A stretch of DNA of 64,000 nucleotides from Tuctoria greenei (GCA_036927565.1 JAYESD010000001.1:275663560-275727559), one strand, 5' to 3'. Shown: positions 32,996 through 45,168, numbered from the stretch's first letter. Notes: generated by a model from the letters alone, not told the origin. A program made the numbers and translations.

Positions 32996-33643
32996 CAGTG
33001 TTATCCTAAACGGCCTAAACGGTCTGTTTAAACGAGTTTAAACGCTAAACAGAGGGTAACTGCACAATTTAGCCCCTAAACGGTGGATTAAACGGTTGAC
33101 CCATTTAAACGGGTCAACACCCGTTTAAACGGGCTAAACGAAACGGATTTTAAACGTGTTTAAACGTGTTTAGAACCGTTTAGGCAAAGTGAACTTACAC
33201 TTCTAAGTCATATGCAAGTTTAAAATTAATATCACCAAATTGATTAAAATCAATATATTTTCTAAGCTTCACTTAAACACATCAGAAGTAATATTACTCG
33301 TGTTTCAAAAAATATAATAAACAACCATTAGCAGCAGAAGTTTAAAATATTTATTTAGGACACTATATGTACTTTTTTCAGTCTCAATATTATTATTTGG
33401 TGGTGTGGTATTGTGATCATCTCTTTAATTTTATAAGATGTCAAAGTTAAATTGATTCCAAATATGAGTTTGAACTTGATTTGAATATCTATAGTAGCGT
33501 AGGACAGTAAAAAATATGTTTTCTTACTGCTACAGTACACACCGTTTAATCCGTTTAAACACCGTTTAAACGCCGTCTAAACCTTCTAAACGGTAAACAG
33601 AGCTCCACCGACTGTCTACCGTTTACCGTTTAGGATAACACTG
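32996..33643 (+). mobile_element. hAT-type MITE in the Sire-B 5' LTR
   Basis: 648 bp with perfect 18-bp terminal inverted repeats CAGTGTTATCCTAAACGG. The 8-bp duplication gttactat is perfect (32988-32995 and 33644-33651). An 8-bp duplication and CAGTG ends indicate the hAT superfamily. No coding capacity is seen. Both ends carry many GTTTAAAC-type palindromic phrases; the centre is AT-rich. The 3' LTR of the same retroelement (near 43340) has the empty site, so the MITE arrived after Sire-B. Confidence 0.92.
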
Positions 33644-33843
33644 GTTACTATACATTGGTTACATCTTGGTTGAACTAAAATTTCGCAAATAACTTGTCGA
33701 AACCAAGTTTTTAGGTTTTCACCCTGTGCTGAGCGGACTAGTCCGGCCCTGTCCAAACAAGTCCGGCCTCAGGAATTTAATCTCGATTGATTAAGTCATT
33801 TCAGGTATTATTGCATATTCATCCCCTCTCTAGGCGACTTTCA

Positions 33844-33858
33844 ATTGGTATCAGAGCA
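33844..33858 (+). other. Sire-B primer-binding site, initiator tRNA-Met type
   Basis: ATTGGTATCAGAGCA follows the 5' LTR end TTTCA directly. Confidence 0.8.
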
Positions 33859-33894
33859 GGCTTCTCCACAAGAGTCTAAAGTCTCGGAGAAGAA

Positions 33895-36185
33895 ATGGCT
33901 AGAAGGGGTGATAACGAGATTCAGTGGTCGTCGATGACACTGAGACAAAGAACGTCGATGTTCTTCAAGATGATCCAAACGACGACAAAGAAGTTCGGAT
34001 GCTCAAGGCACGGCTTCATGAGAAGATCAATGTACCCAAGAATGAGATCAAGCCAATTGCTCCGACCAATGTCTACAATGGAGTAGTTCACAAGACTAGT
34101 CCCTGTATCCTTACAATTATGAGCAACTTACCGCGAGCAATCATTATTTGTCCATTCCCATTGGCAAACCTCCTCAGTTTGATGGAAATGATTACTCTAT
34201 GTGGAATCATAATATGAAGATGCACCTCATTTCCTTAAACCCTAGCTTGTGGCAAATTGTTATGACAGGTGTTCATCTTCCGAAGAATGAGGAAGACATC
34301 ACTCTGAAACAAGCCGTCCTTCTCCATCGCAATGCTCAAGCTGTTGGAGTGATTACCTCCTCATTGACTCAAGAGGAGTTCAACCGTATTGAAGGGTTAG
34401 ATATTGCCAAGGAGATATGGGATACCCTCAAGACGGTGCATGAAGGCAACCGCGTCATTAGGGAGGCGAATATCGAGATGATTGAAGGAGAGCTTGGGAG
34501 GTTTACCGTCATGGATGATGAGTCCCCCCAAGACATGTATGATCGCCTCAAGGCTCTCATCAACAAGAGTCGGTCTTATGGAAGCACCCGGTGGACCGAC
34601 CATGAGGTAGTAAAGAGGATGATTCGAGCATTCATTCCTCAAAATGTCACTCTTTGCTCACTAATTCGTGAGAGTCCGGGTTTTCACAAGATGACTCCCG
34701 AAGAAGTGCTTGGAAGAATCATCAACCATGAGATGATGGAGAAAGAATCCATGTTTTACAATGATCTACAAAAGCTTTCCTCCTCCAAGAAAAGGGATAT
34801 TGCATTCAAGGCAACGTCCTCAAGATCACAAGAAAAGGAAGAGAGTGATGAAGAAAGTCCCGATACCGATGAGGAAGAAGCTCTCTTCATCAACAACTTT
34901 AAAAGGATGTTTAGAAGAAGGAGGTGGATCTACCAAAATGAAAGAAAGAGAAAAGACAAGCCCAAGACAAGATCAAAGAGGGCTTGTTACAATTGTGGAT
35001 AGTATGGCCACTTCATTGTGGATTGTCCACATGAAGAAAACAAGAAGAAGAAGGAGGGCAAATCCAGAGAAGAAGTACTTCAAGAAGAATAAGCAACCCG
35101 GACATGCCCACCTCGGAAAGGAGTGGGATTCAAATGAGGAATCCTCCTCCTATGAAGAAGAGAAGATAGCAACCATTGCTATGAAGAAGAAAAATACGGA
35201 GAACAAGCTCTTCCCTAACTTGGAGACATCAAGGCCAACGTGTCTCATGGCCAAGGAGGGAAGAAAGAAGGATAAATTTAAATCCTCTTCTTCAATTTAT
35301 TCTCATGATGATTTTGATAGTAGTAGTGAAAATGAACACATGCTTAAGGACATGAGTAAAAGTACCTTGAAAAGATTGAGTTTATTGACGGGGGAAATAT
35401 TTGAGAAGGAAGAGCTCATCAACCGTCAAGAGGACATGCTCATCCAACAAAAGGACAGATGTCAAGAGGTTGAGGATATCTTGGAGCTTGAAAGAGAAAG
35501 AAGCAAGACACTTGAGCATGAACTCACTTTGATAAAGGAAACTTGCTCAAACCTTGAGAACACTACAATTGTGCTCAAGAATGAACTTATTAGTTTGACA
35601 AAAGCTAACAAAATACTTGAGACACAAGTGAAGTCTCTCAAGGTCAATGCACCTTCTTTCTCTACAAGTCATCTTCCACAAATATTAAATCTGAAGCATC
35701 TCAACCTTGTAAATGCTCAAACTTGATCATAAATCTTAAAGATGAGCTTAAGTTGGCACAAACCAATCAAGCACCAAAGGGTGACATCTTTGACAAGGAG
35801 AAGATGGCATATGCACGTAGTGCATATACCAACACAAGACATTCCCTTGTCAAGGATGGTCTTGGTTATTCTAGGGAGATGAGGCGGAACGCCAAAACTC
35901 CCAAGAATAGAAAAGACTTGATAGTTTTTTGTCAAAGGAGGCTCATACAACATAAAAGGGAAGAACATTGCTACTTCACCCAAAATGCCTAAGAAAGAAC
36001 CTCATCCATTTTTCCATGACTTTGATGCATCATATGTTTTATTGAGGAACAAGTTTGGAAAGGCCTATGCTAGGTATGTTGGGCTAGACCGCAAGAGTCC
36101 TAAACCTTGTGTGTGGGTGCCCAAGTGCCTCTTGACTAACATCAAAGGACCCAACACTACTTGGGTACCTAAAGCCAAGGCTTGA
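33895..36185 (+). pseudogene. Sire-B Copia gag, broken
   Basis: Starts MARRGDN at 33895 and changes frame near 33920 and 34105. The core frame (34148 onward) has SIPIGKPPQFDGNDYSMWN and the UBN2-like domain. The zinc knuckle at about 34985-35030 is interrupted by TAG at 35000-35002, where Sire-A has glutamate. Another frame carries a coiled coil (about 35330-35640), and further shifts occur near 35700 and 35930. The C-terminal extension (FHDFDASYVLLRNKFGKAY) ends KAKA at TGA 36183-36185. No functional gag can be made. Confidence 0.88.
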
Positions 36186-36198
36186 ATCTTTCTTGTAG

Positions 36199-39100
36199 GC
36201 ATACTCCTCTGGAGGAACCAAATGAATTCTTGATAGCGGGTGCACTAATCATATGACCGGAGAGAGGAAGATGTTTGTGGAGTATGATCTAAATGAATAT
36301 CCAAGTGAAGGAATCTATTTTGGGGACAATAGCCAAGGAAAAATCCTTAGCACCGGTAAAATTGTTATATCCCCTAATCACACTCTTTCAACTGTTTTAC
36401 ATGTTGATTCACTTGATTATAACCTCTTGTCCATATCACAACTATGTGACAAAGGTTATAATTTTTTATTCACAAATGAGGGTGTGACCGTCACAAGGAG
36501 AAGCAATGGCTCCATTCCCTTTAAGAGTGTACTCAAGGGAAAGCTCTATCTTGTGGATTTCTTCACGGATAAAGCCCAACTTCATACATGCTTAATTGCA
36601 AAAACTAACATGGGATGAATGTGACATAGAAGGCTATCCCATGTTGGGATGAGAAATTTGCAAAAACTCCTTAATGGCGAGCACATCCGTGGTTTAAAGA
36701 ATGTTGTGTTTGAAAAGGATAGACCTTGTAGCGCATGCCAAGCCGGAAAACAAGTTGGAGCACCACATTCATCCAAGAACATTATGACAACATCAAGACC
36801 ATTGGAGCTTCTACACATGGATCTCTTCGGTCCTATTGCCTACATAAGTATTGGCGGTAACAAATATGGTCTTGTTATTGTTGATGATTTTTCACGTTTC
36901 ACTTGGGTATTCTTTTTGCATGATAAGAGTGGGACTCAAGGTGTCCTCAAGAGGTACTTGAAGAGAGCTCAAAATGAGTTCTCCTTAAGTATCAAGACCA
37001 TAAGAAGTGACAACGACATCGAATTCAAGAATACTCAAGTTGAAGAATTCTTAGATGAGAAATGCATCAAGCATGAGTTCTAGGCCCCCTACTCCCCTCA
37101 ACAAAATGGGGTGGCCGAGAGAAAGAATAGGACCTTAATTGATATGTCAAGAACCATGCTTGATGAGTACAAGACGTCAGACCGGTTTTGGGCGGAAGCG
37201 ATCAACACCGCTTGCCATGCCATAAACCGGTTGTATCTTCACCGCATACTTAAGAAGACGTCTTATGAGCTCCTAACCGGTAACAAGCCAAATATTTCCT
37301 ACTTTCATGTTTTTGGGAGCAAATGTTACATTCTTAACAAGAATCCTAGGACTTCGAAGTTCGCTTCTAAGTATGATGAAGTTTTCTTACTTGGTTATGA
37401 CTCAAACACTTCTGCCTATCGTGTCTTTAACAAATCCTCCAGAATTGTCAAAGTAGCGCGTGGTAGTGTTTGATGAGACTAATGGCTCCCAAGTGGAGCA
37501 AGTTGATCGTCATGTGCTAGATCAAGAAGAAGCTCCACAAGTGGTGATAGGAAGGATGGCACTTGGAGATATACGACCACAAGAACAACCTCAAGATGCA
37601 AGTGACCATCCTACACATCAAGCAAGCTCCTCCTCAAATGATCAAGATCAAGTCCCCCAAGATGCGCCCCAAGAAGATGAAAATGGAGGCATCAATCAAG
37701 GGGGAGACAATTAGGATGAGGAATACCAAGATGATGACTTAAGACCTCAAGCGCCACACCCAAGAGTGCATCAAAGCGTCCAATGGGACCATCCTGTTGA
37801 CAATATACTTGGAGACATCTCCAAGGGGGTAAATACTCGATCTCGTGTTGCAAACTTTTGTGAACATTACTCTTTTGTTTCTTCCTTGGAGCCCCACGAG
37901 GTTGAAGAAGCACTACGAGATCCGGATTGGATGATGGCCATGCAAGAAGAGCTCAACAACTTCGAAAGAAATCAAGTATTGGAGCTTGTGAAGAGGCCTA
38001 ATGCGAATTTTGTAGGCACCAAATGGGTGTTCCGCAACAAACAAGATGAGCAAGGGGTGGTTACAAGGAACAAGGCACGACTTGTGGCCAAAGGGTATTC
38101 ACAAGTCGAAAGTTTGGATTTCGAAGAAACCTTTGCTCCCGTAGCTAGGCTTGAATCAATTCATATATTACTTGACTTTGCTACTCACCATGATTTTAAG
38201 CTATATCAAATGGACGTCAAGAGCGCATTCCTAAATGGTCCAGTCAAGGAAGAGGTGTATGTGGAGCAACCCCCTAGATTTGAAGATGAAGAATTCCCAA
38301 ACCATGTGTACAAATTGCGTAAGGCTCTCTATGGACTCAAACAAGCTCCTAGAGCTCGGTATGAGTGCCTTAGAGATTTTCAAACTCAAAATGGTTTCAA
38401 AATTGGGAAGGCGGACTATACTTTATTCACTAAGCACTTCAATGATGATTTGTTTGTTTGTCAAATATATGTTGATGACATTATATTTGGTTCTACTAAC
38501 AAAGCTTTTTGTGATGAGTTTTCTAAGATAATGACGGAAATATTTGAGATGTCCATGATGGAGGAGTTGAAGTTCTTTCTAGGTTTTCAAGTGAAGCAAC
38601 TCAAGGAAGGCACGTTCATTGGTCAAACCAAGTACACACAAGATATACTCAAGAAGTTTGACATGGACAAGGCCAAACCCATCAAGACTCCTATGGCAAC
38701 CAATGGGCATCTCGATCTCAATGAAGATGGTCCAAGTGTGTACGAAAAGGTATATCGTTCCATGATAGGCTCATTGCTTTACTTATGTGCATCTAGGCCC
38801 GATATCATGCTTAGTGTGTGTATGTGTGCTAGATTTCAAGCTGTCCCTAAGGTGTGTCATTTGACCGCAATTAAGAGAATTCTTAGATATTTGGTTCACA
38901 CACCAAGCCTAGGACTTTGGTACCCCAAAGGATCTAAGTTTAACCTCATTGGATAGTCCGATGCGGATTATGCAGGGTGCAAAGTTGATAGAAAGAGTAC
39001 ATCAAAAACTTGCCAATTCCTTGGTAGATCTCTTGTGTCTTGGTCCTTAAAGAAAAAAACTCCATTGCTCTTTACACAGCCGAAGCGGAGTATGCCGCCG

Positions 39101-39420
39101 CCGGAAGTTGTTGTGCACAACTTCTTTGGATGCGACAAACTCTTAGGGACTATGGCATAAACTTGCGCCATATTCCCCTCCTATGTGACAATGAGAGTGC
39201 CATCAAAATAGGCCATAATCTAGTTGAACACTCAAGGACCAAACACATTGATATTCGACACCATTTCTTGAGAGATCACTCCATCAAAGGATACATTGTA
39301 ATTTCACATGTGACAACTGATAAACAATTGGCCGATATATTTACCAAACCCTTAGATGAGAAAAGATTTTGTGAACTTAGGAGTGAGCTTAATATCTTGG
39401 ATTCTCAAAATGTGGCTTGA
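36199..39420 (+). pseudogene. Sire-B Copia pol: protease, integrase, reverse transcriptase, RNase H, broken
   Basis: The protease frame opens at 36199 after polypyrimidine-TAG, with LDSGCTNHMTG near 36229. The integrase zinc finger (LSHVGMRNLQ; CSACQAGK) and core (MDLFGPIAY; IRSDNDIEF, where the two other Sireviruses read SDNGTEF; QQNGVAERKNRT) follow. The reverse transcriptase has QMDVKSAFLNGPVKEEVYVE and YVDDIIFGS (about 38468). RNase H ends ILDSQNVA at 39420. Breaks include two TGA codons at 36616-36624, apparently former tryptophans. TAG at 37081, a frame change near 37465 and TAG at 38954 add to these. Confidence 0.9.
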
Positions 39421-40232
39421 ATCTTGCACATCCTATTGTCATATTCAAAATTCACACATGCTTGCGAAAAATTTCATCCTCCTCAATTTTCTATAAATTA
39501 TTTTGAAATTATTGAATCCTTGTGAACTATGGTCATAGTTTGATTGTTGATTGCTTACTGACTATGGTTACAAAGCTCTTTTGTGAAATCTAGTACAAAG
39601 GGATCAATTGTTCACTAAAAACTCAATATATAGGAGTTTTTAGCCTTAGGATCAGACTAGTCCGCCCCTAGACCGGACTAGTCCAGTGGCTCAGAATGGT
39701 CCGGACCCAGTCCGATTGCTGGACAAGTCCGGGTCCCTAACCGGACTAGTCCGGCCCTTGGGGACTTAACCTCCCCAGGGAGCCCTTGACCTCCCCACTT
39801 CCACTCAAACACTCTCTCTCCAAAAACGCTCGAAAACCGCCTCCCAAACAGCGATTTTTGATTCCCACCAACAAATATCGACTCCAATCCGTGGATTGAA
39901 GCCCTAAGGTGCTAGGGAACCATTCCCCAAGCATCGGAGGCCGACTCTTCATCCACATTTCATCGATTTGAAGATTTGAAGAGGTACTCTTGACCTAACC
40001 CCAAAATCCTTGAAATTCAATTCTTTTGGGTCTATTGATAGAAACTTCTTCACAAATGTTGTTGTGCACATCATTGTGATCATGTACCTCCATTTTTGTG
40101 GTTGGATCCGTAGTTTTCACAAAATTTCTCTAGATTAGGGTTATTGTTGTGTGAACCGGACTAGTCCGGCTTCAGGGCGAACAAGTCCGGTTGGGTACGG
40201 ACTAGTCCGACTTCAGGGCGAACAAGTCCGGT
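39421..40232 (+). promoter_or_regulatory. Sire-B post-pol spacer with palindromes and a possible intron donor
   Basis: No coding frame. ACTAGT-centred palindromes lie at 39655-39760 and 40155-40205. Sequence around 39770-39900 matches the spacer ahead of the Sire-A third ORF. GAAGAG/GTACTC near 39980 looks like a splice donor, similar to CGGTAAAT at 55307 in Sire-C. The acceptor and ORF that should follow have been replaced by Athila-like sequence. Confidence 0.5.
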
Positions 40233-41803
40233 TGTGACTTTATGCATAATAAAGATAGTATCTTTAGTCTCTACTTATACATATACTTGGGCAAAGCGTT
40301 TCTTGTTTGATTGTGGAGTCCATGTATGTGGAAGGTATAGCTTCTATGACTATTTCATCATGAACATATCTCATTATCCTAGAACCTATAGACCCCCACT
40401 ATAGTCTAGTTAATTATAACATAACTAGGTTAGTATGGATAATTATGTTGTGTATCAACATTGGTTCAATGATGATTCAATTCATTGCCTTAAGATGGAT
40501 TGCGCCTAGGCTCTTAAGGTAATTACTTAATATGCTAGCATGGTGATAGGATAGCTAAGTAGCATTGGATGTCTCGTAGACCCACGGATTGAAGAGGTAG
40601 GCAGTAGGTGGTGAAAGCCATATCTGTCCTTTGTAATCCTCCACGTTCAGCTATGCAGCAGGCTCTCGGCGGGAGTCGCCCTAGTATTGCTAGGGGTAAG
40701 CCTGTGCCCGATGTGTTGAACCACATAAGAGAAGTATCCACTGTTAATCTAGCTTATGAATAATTAGTTTAGACTATGTATATGTACAATAGAGCATAGT
40801 AGGAGTACCTCCATAACTCTCAACCTTAACTAACCTCTAGGATCCTCTTACCCCCCTTAGACTTGAAAGATTTTGTGTGTGTCGCACTACCTCCATTATT
40901 ATTTTATCCATCTTTACTAGATTCTTACCTAGACCTTTCTACCCTTTCCGCTTGATGATTGTTATGTCTCTACCCCGCCTTCCTTTGGGATCAAATAAAT
41001 AACACCCTTGGGAATACTCTTAAGGGGAAATGATACAATGATATCTCCGTGCGCTTGCGGAATTCACTCTATGATCCAATAGAACCATTAACAAGCATTT
41101 CTGACATATCAGTTGGATATGTTTAGTTAATGGTGCGTAAGTAATACCAACAAGCATTTCTGGCGCTGTTGCTGGGGATGATTTGTTAGTATACCTTAGG
41201 AGCCGTCAACAAGCATTTCTTGCGCCATTGCCGGGGATGATTTGTTAGTATACCTTAGGAGCCGTCAACAAGCATTTCTGGCGCCGTTGCCGCGGAAGGC
41301 AAATATATATATAACATGACTGAGTGAATAGGATAGAACCCTGGGTAGGATTTTAGTAGGATAACCATTCTTTGTTTTCACATTTATTGTGAAAACAGGG
41401 TAGTGTATGTTTGGTTTTCGCCTGCCGAAAAACTTTGTTAAAGATCCCGAATCTCTTCTGAGAGGCCGACCCCGTGTCGTTACTCCTCAGGAGATTCGAG
41501 CGGCAAAGCAAGCCAGCATTTCTGCACCAATAATACAAATGCCAATGGCTCAGAAGACCCTTCGTAAGTTCTCAGCTCCCTCTACTAACAATGTGCCTAT
41601 TGGGCCCACTGTTAACACGGGAGATGTGAACTTCGAGATCAAAACTGGCCTTATCACTATGGTGCAAGCCAACCCATTCTATGGGAAGGCTAACGAGGAT
41701 GCAAGTGCTCACCTGCAACAATTTCTCGAGATCTGCAGCACTTTTAAAATCAAGGACGTGTCTCCGGATGCGGTCCGTCTGAGACTGTTTCCGCTCTCTC
41801 TCC
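40233..41803 (+). mobile_element. Athila-like Gypsy fragment inside Sire-B: LTR, primer site, partial gag
   Basis: The Sirevirus sequence stops after GTCCGGTTG near 40232. Unrelated sequence starting TGACTTTATGCATAATAAAG follows. It ends in a primer site TGGCGCCGTTGCCGCGGA (41279), the Asp-tRNA-type site of Athila-like elements, then the first part of a gag. At about 41803 it joins Sirevirus 3' sequence GGCACCCCACCATAAC, which Sire-A also has. The fragment is thus an LTR plus leader plus truncated gag, without 3' half or second LTR. The start coordinate is inferred from loss of similarity and a TG start. Confidence 0.7.
41161..41296 (+). repeat. 59-bp tandem repeat containing three primer-binding-site-like sequences
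   Basis: TGGCGCTGTTGCTGGGGA at 41161, TTGCGCCATTGCCGGGGA at 41220 and TGGCGCCGTTGCCGCGGA at 41279 lie exactly 59 bp apart. The intervening sequence ATGATTTGTTAGTATACC...CAACAAGCATTTC is almost identical in both units. Confidence 0.85.
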
Positions 41804-41818
41804 TTGGCACCCCACCAT
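41407..41818 (+). pseudogene. Athila-like Gypsy gag, N-terminal fragment
   Basis: The open frame begins MFGFRLPKNFVKD and contains ITMVQANPFYGK, HLQQFLEICSTF and DAVRLRLFPLSLLG. This is the start of the retrotransposon gag domain of Athila-type elements. It is cut at about 41803, where Sirevirus sequence takes over, and stops after GTPP. The rest of gag and all of pol are missing. Confidence 0.8.
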
Positions 41819-41976
41819 AACATGTATATGTATGAGAACTCTCTCAAACCTCTCTTACTCATGATGCATACATTGTGGGGGAGTCACTCCTACAAATACA
41901 TGTTATGAAAAACAAATTATTAACTTTTTTGTTGAAGTCTTAATGTGTTGTCATCAATCACCAAAAAGGGGGAGAT
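41804..41976 (+). other. Sire-B 3' non-coding region and polypurine tract
   Basis: Sirevirus 3' sequence resumes at GGCACCCCACC. A purine-rich GTGGGGGAGTCA lies near 41875, and the polypurine tract AAAAAGGGGGAGA at about 41963-41975 abuts the 3' LTR. Confidence 0.75.
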
Positions 41977-43529
41977 TGAAAGTGCATCTAGGGATCCCCG
42001 TGGGTTTTGGATGATTGATGACGACAATTAAGAGTCTAATGAGCTAAGTTGATCCTAAGCATAGGTACAATGATTGAAATGAGATAAAACCCTTCAAAAA
42101 GGAAAAAGGACATAACGGGCGTCAAAGGCTCAAGAAGTAGAAATTAGGGTTTCTATGAAGATAAGCTTATATGAGTCGTGTCATGTGAAAGGGTGGATGT
42201 ATCATGTGCATTGAGATCATTCTAAGGGGCTCAAAGCGGTGGTTTGGAGAAAAACCTAAGTGAGAAGCCAAAATGAGGAAAAACCATAGGAGGTCGGACT
42301 ACTCTGGCCAAGTAGACCAGTCCGTTTTGGGACGGACCAAACGTGTCTGGAGTGTTTCTTAGTGAATTTGGAGCTAAGTCCCAGAAGACCGGACTTGTCC
42401 GTTTTTGTACGGACCAAAGCTCTTTGGAAAAATTCGGACTTGTCCGTTTGGGTACAGATTAGTCCGTTTGAGACTTAGAGAGATAAACCGAGAGAAACCC
42501 TAGAGGGCCGAACTAGTCCGACCCCTGTGGACGAACTAGTGAGTTGGACAAATCCTTATGTCCTACTTCAGACTAGTCCGTTTTAGGCCGGACTAGTCCG
42601 TTGATCAGTGACTGTTTGTATTTGGAAATTTGGCGGGATGCGTGACGATCGTCGCGCAGTGTTGCAGTTGTCGGGACTTGACTAGAGGTTAGTGGTCCCA
42701 TTGGGCCGAACTAGTCCGCCCTGCCGCTGAGGTCAGCAGAAGGGGCTCGAAACCCCTATAAAAAGGGGACCCCGACCTCATTTGAACAAGTCTTGAACCC
42801 TAGTGCCGCCACAAGTGACCAAGAGCCTTCCAAAGCCTTCTACTCATCCTACTATCTCTCTAAGACTAAATCTTGAAGAGATTAGGGTTTGGGGAGGAGA
42901 GTAAAGGAAGATCATCGCGCTTGGGCTCTCGGTTTGATCTCTTTGCACATTTTGATTGTGTTTTGTGGCTTGTGTGAGTTGAGCTTCGTGTGCTCCTCAT
43001 TGTATTGATTTGTGGGAGCCTCAACTTATGAGTAGCCCCATCAAACTTGGTGATTACCCATTGATATAGTGGAAACCAAGCCAGCCATCATGGTGGCTTG
43101 GTGAGAGAAGGGTCAAGTGAGACCCGGTCCTTGTGTGGACTTCTCAACGTGGATGTAGGCTTCTTCATGGAGCTGAACCACGGGATAAATCTTGTCTCAC
43201 TTGTATTTTACTTCTTGTGATCACTAGCATTGCTATTAGGGTTCATATTGTTCACATTGCCTTTCACTTTTGATCTTTGTTGAAATCTTGTGATCTAAGT
43301 GCTTAAATCTTCCAATCTTAGTTGTACTAAGTTACTATACATTGGTTACATCTTGGTTGAACTAAAATTCCGCAAATAACTTATCGAAACCAAGTTTTTA
43401 GGTTTTCACCATGTGCTGAGTGGACTAGTCCGACTCTGTCCAGACAAGTCCGACCTCAGGAATTTAATCTCGATTGATTAAGTCATTTCACGTATTAATG
43501 TCTATTCACCCCCCTCTAGGCGACTTTCA
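41977..43529 (+). repeat. 3' LTR of Sire-B
   Basis: 1553 bp. It has the empty hAT-MITE site near 43338 and a short deletion near 42540 relative to the 5' LTR. TATAAAAAG is near 42757. Confidence 0.92.
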
Positions 43530-43540
43530 GTTGTGCAGGA

Positions 43541-45168
43541 TGGATCCTAGGGACATCAACAACCCAGCACTTAAGGAGTACATGGGTGCTTTTTACAATT
43601 CCCGCCCAATGGAGGAGCAGCCCATGTATGATGCATATGAGGATCATGGTTATGAGTATGTCGCCCCATCCAACAATGCTAGGGGGAGTTCTAAGGGAGA
43701 AGGAAAAGCAAAGGAGGCACCTAAGAATTGAAGATGGCCAACTTTTCTCGAGTTGAAGATGTTTTGCTTGTTAATTGCTATCTTCAGACTTCTTGCGACC
43801 CGATGATAAAACGTGTCAAGGAAGCAATAATTTTTGGGACCGGATTGAGAAGCAGTACATACAGAACTGGGGTCAATACCCGATCCGAATGCTGCGATCC
43901 ATGCAAAGCCGTTGGGACCACATCAAGATTGAGGTTAACAAGTTTGTTCCTTACTATCGCGCACAGGTTTGGAAGAAATCCAGCGGCATGAACGGTAAGG
44001 ACACAACAAGTTATTTCACATTTCTATGTATTCTTACTTACGTGTGCAGGATTTGTGTAACTTGGACCACATCTTTTTTGTGTGTGTGCAGGTTAGACGC
44101 GCTACAGCAGTGTATGCTCGCGATTATCAGCATGAGTTTTCGTTGTTGCATTGTTCGTTCTTATTGAAAGATGAGCCAAAAATGGGGGACACGGAGCACG
44201 TTAGGGATGCCATCCCAAGTGATGAGGTTACGTACCATTTCAATTTTCTCATGTATGAAAATCTATGTTGCAGTACTGTTTCAATGTCGAATGGGTTCTT
44301 TCAATGTTAGCAGGTGCACATTGATTCGAACACGGTCGATGGAGGCGTCCAGCCGAGTCCGCCATCCACTGGTGCTAAAAGGCCACTTGGGAGGAACTCC
44401 GCAAAGGAAGCAGACCGCAAGAAGAGCTGCTCCACTTCGTCGTCCAACAATGATTTTTTAGGTACAGTGCGTACTTGGAACCATGCTGCAATTAGCCCAT
44501 GCATTGCTGCTCTGGATTTTATGCAATCTGAATGTCGCAATCGATTCTTGCCAATACGCCATTGCCCTTTTATGCAATCTGAATGTTAGGAAATTGCTTG
44601 TATCATTCAGTTGTTGTCACTTTGATATTGAAAAAGAGAATACATGCTGTCACTTTAAGCATGTCTGGTGCTATCACTTTAATTGATAGATGTCAATTAA
44701 TTGAGATTGATGTCTGCTGTCCCTTTAGTGATTGCTATCACTTTACTGATTCCTGTAGTCCCTTTACTGATTGCAGCCACTTTAATTATGGTGCTCTATT
44801 TTTTCTGGCAGTGCACTTCTAAGATCTCTCAATTAAAAAATTGGATCAGTGTAAAGAAGATACTCACCTGAGGATCGTGCATCAAGAAATTTCAAGAGGA
44901 ATTGACAAGGAGATGGTGGGCATGTACAAGGCTGTTCAAATAAAAAAATAAACATTCGAGACAGACATATGACAGAGGTTGAAAGAGAAAGAGCTGCCAA
45001 AACAATGAAAGAAGAGGAGCATATTATGAACATGAACTTGTCTGGGTTATCTTCACCGGCAAGAACATACTATGAAGGTCTCCCGAACGAAATTCTACGC
45101 AACCGTTTTGGTCACTCATTGATGTGTGTTGAACTATGTGTGTTAAGTTTGTGTGTTGGAACTAAATA
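43541..45168 (+). pseudogene. Harbinger ORF1 (Myb/SANT-like) remnant
   Basis: Begins MDPRDINNPALKEYM. After a frame change near 43731 it shows the SANT-like part (FSRVEDVLLVNCYLQTSCDP; NNFWDRIEKQYIQNW; MLRSMQSRWDHIKIEVNKF). A segment ending LLKDEPKMGD follows. After a probable intron (about 44462-44814) comes a helical tail (KTMKEEEHIMNMNLSGL). These features are those of the DNA-binding partner protein of PIF/Harbinger transposases. At least two frame changes near 43731 and 43810 and several stops break it. An acceptor-like TTGTGCAG precedes the ATG, so there may be an upstream exon. Confidence 0.8.

Larger units (their letters stand above)
31582..33843 (+). repeat. 5' LTR of Sire-B, interrupted by a MITE
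   Basis: 2262 bp including a 648-bp MITE and its 8-bp duplication; about 1606 bp without them. TATAAAAAG is near 32412. ACTAGT-centred palindromes and ACAAGT/ACTTGT variants are spread through 31890-32400. Confidence 0.9.
31582..43529 (+). mobile_element. Sirevirus-type Ty1/Copia retrotransposon 'Sire-B' in the Harbinger element
   Basis: An 11.95-kb plus-strand element with LTRs from TGAAAGTGCATCTAG to GCGACTTTCA. The duplication gttgt is perfect (31577-31581 and 43530-43534). Internal order: primer site, gag, protease, integrase, reverse transcriptase, RNase H, spacer, Athila-like fragment, polypurine tract. The usual third ORF is absent and replaced. The 5' LTR carries a 648-bp MITE that the 3' LTR lacks. 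LTRs differ at about 9 of the first 200 bases. All genes are broken. Confidence 0.93.

Noticed and set aside
40600..40740. possible small host gene within the Athila-like LTR
   Set aside because: Short open frames only. The stretch lies within an LTR-like region that ends in a primer-binding site.
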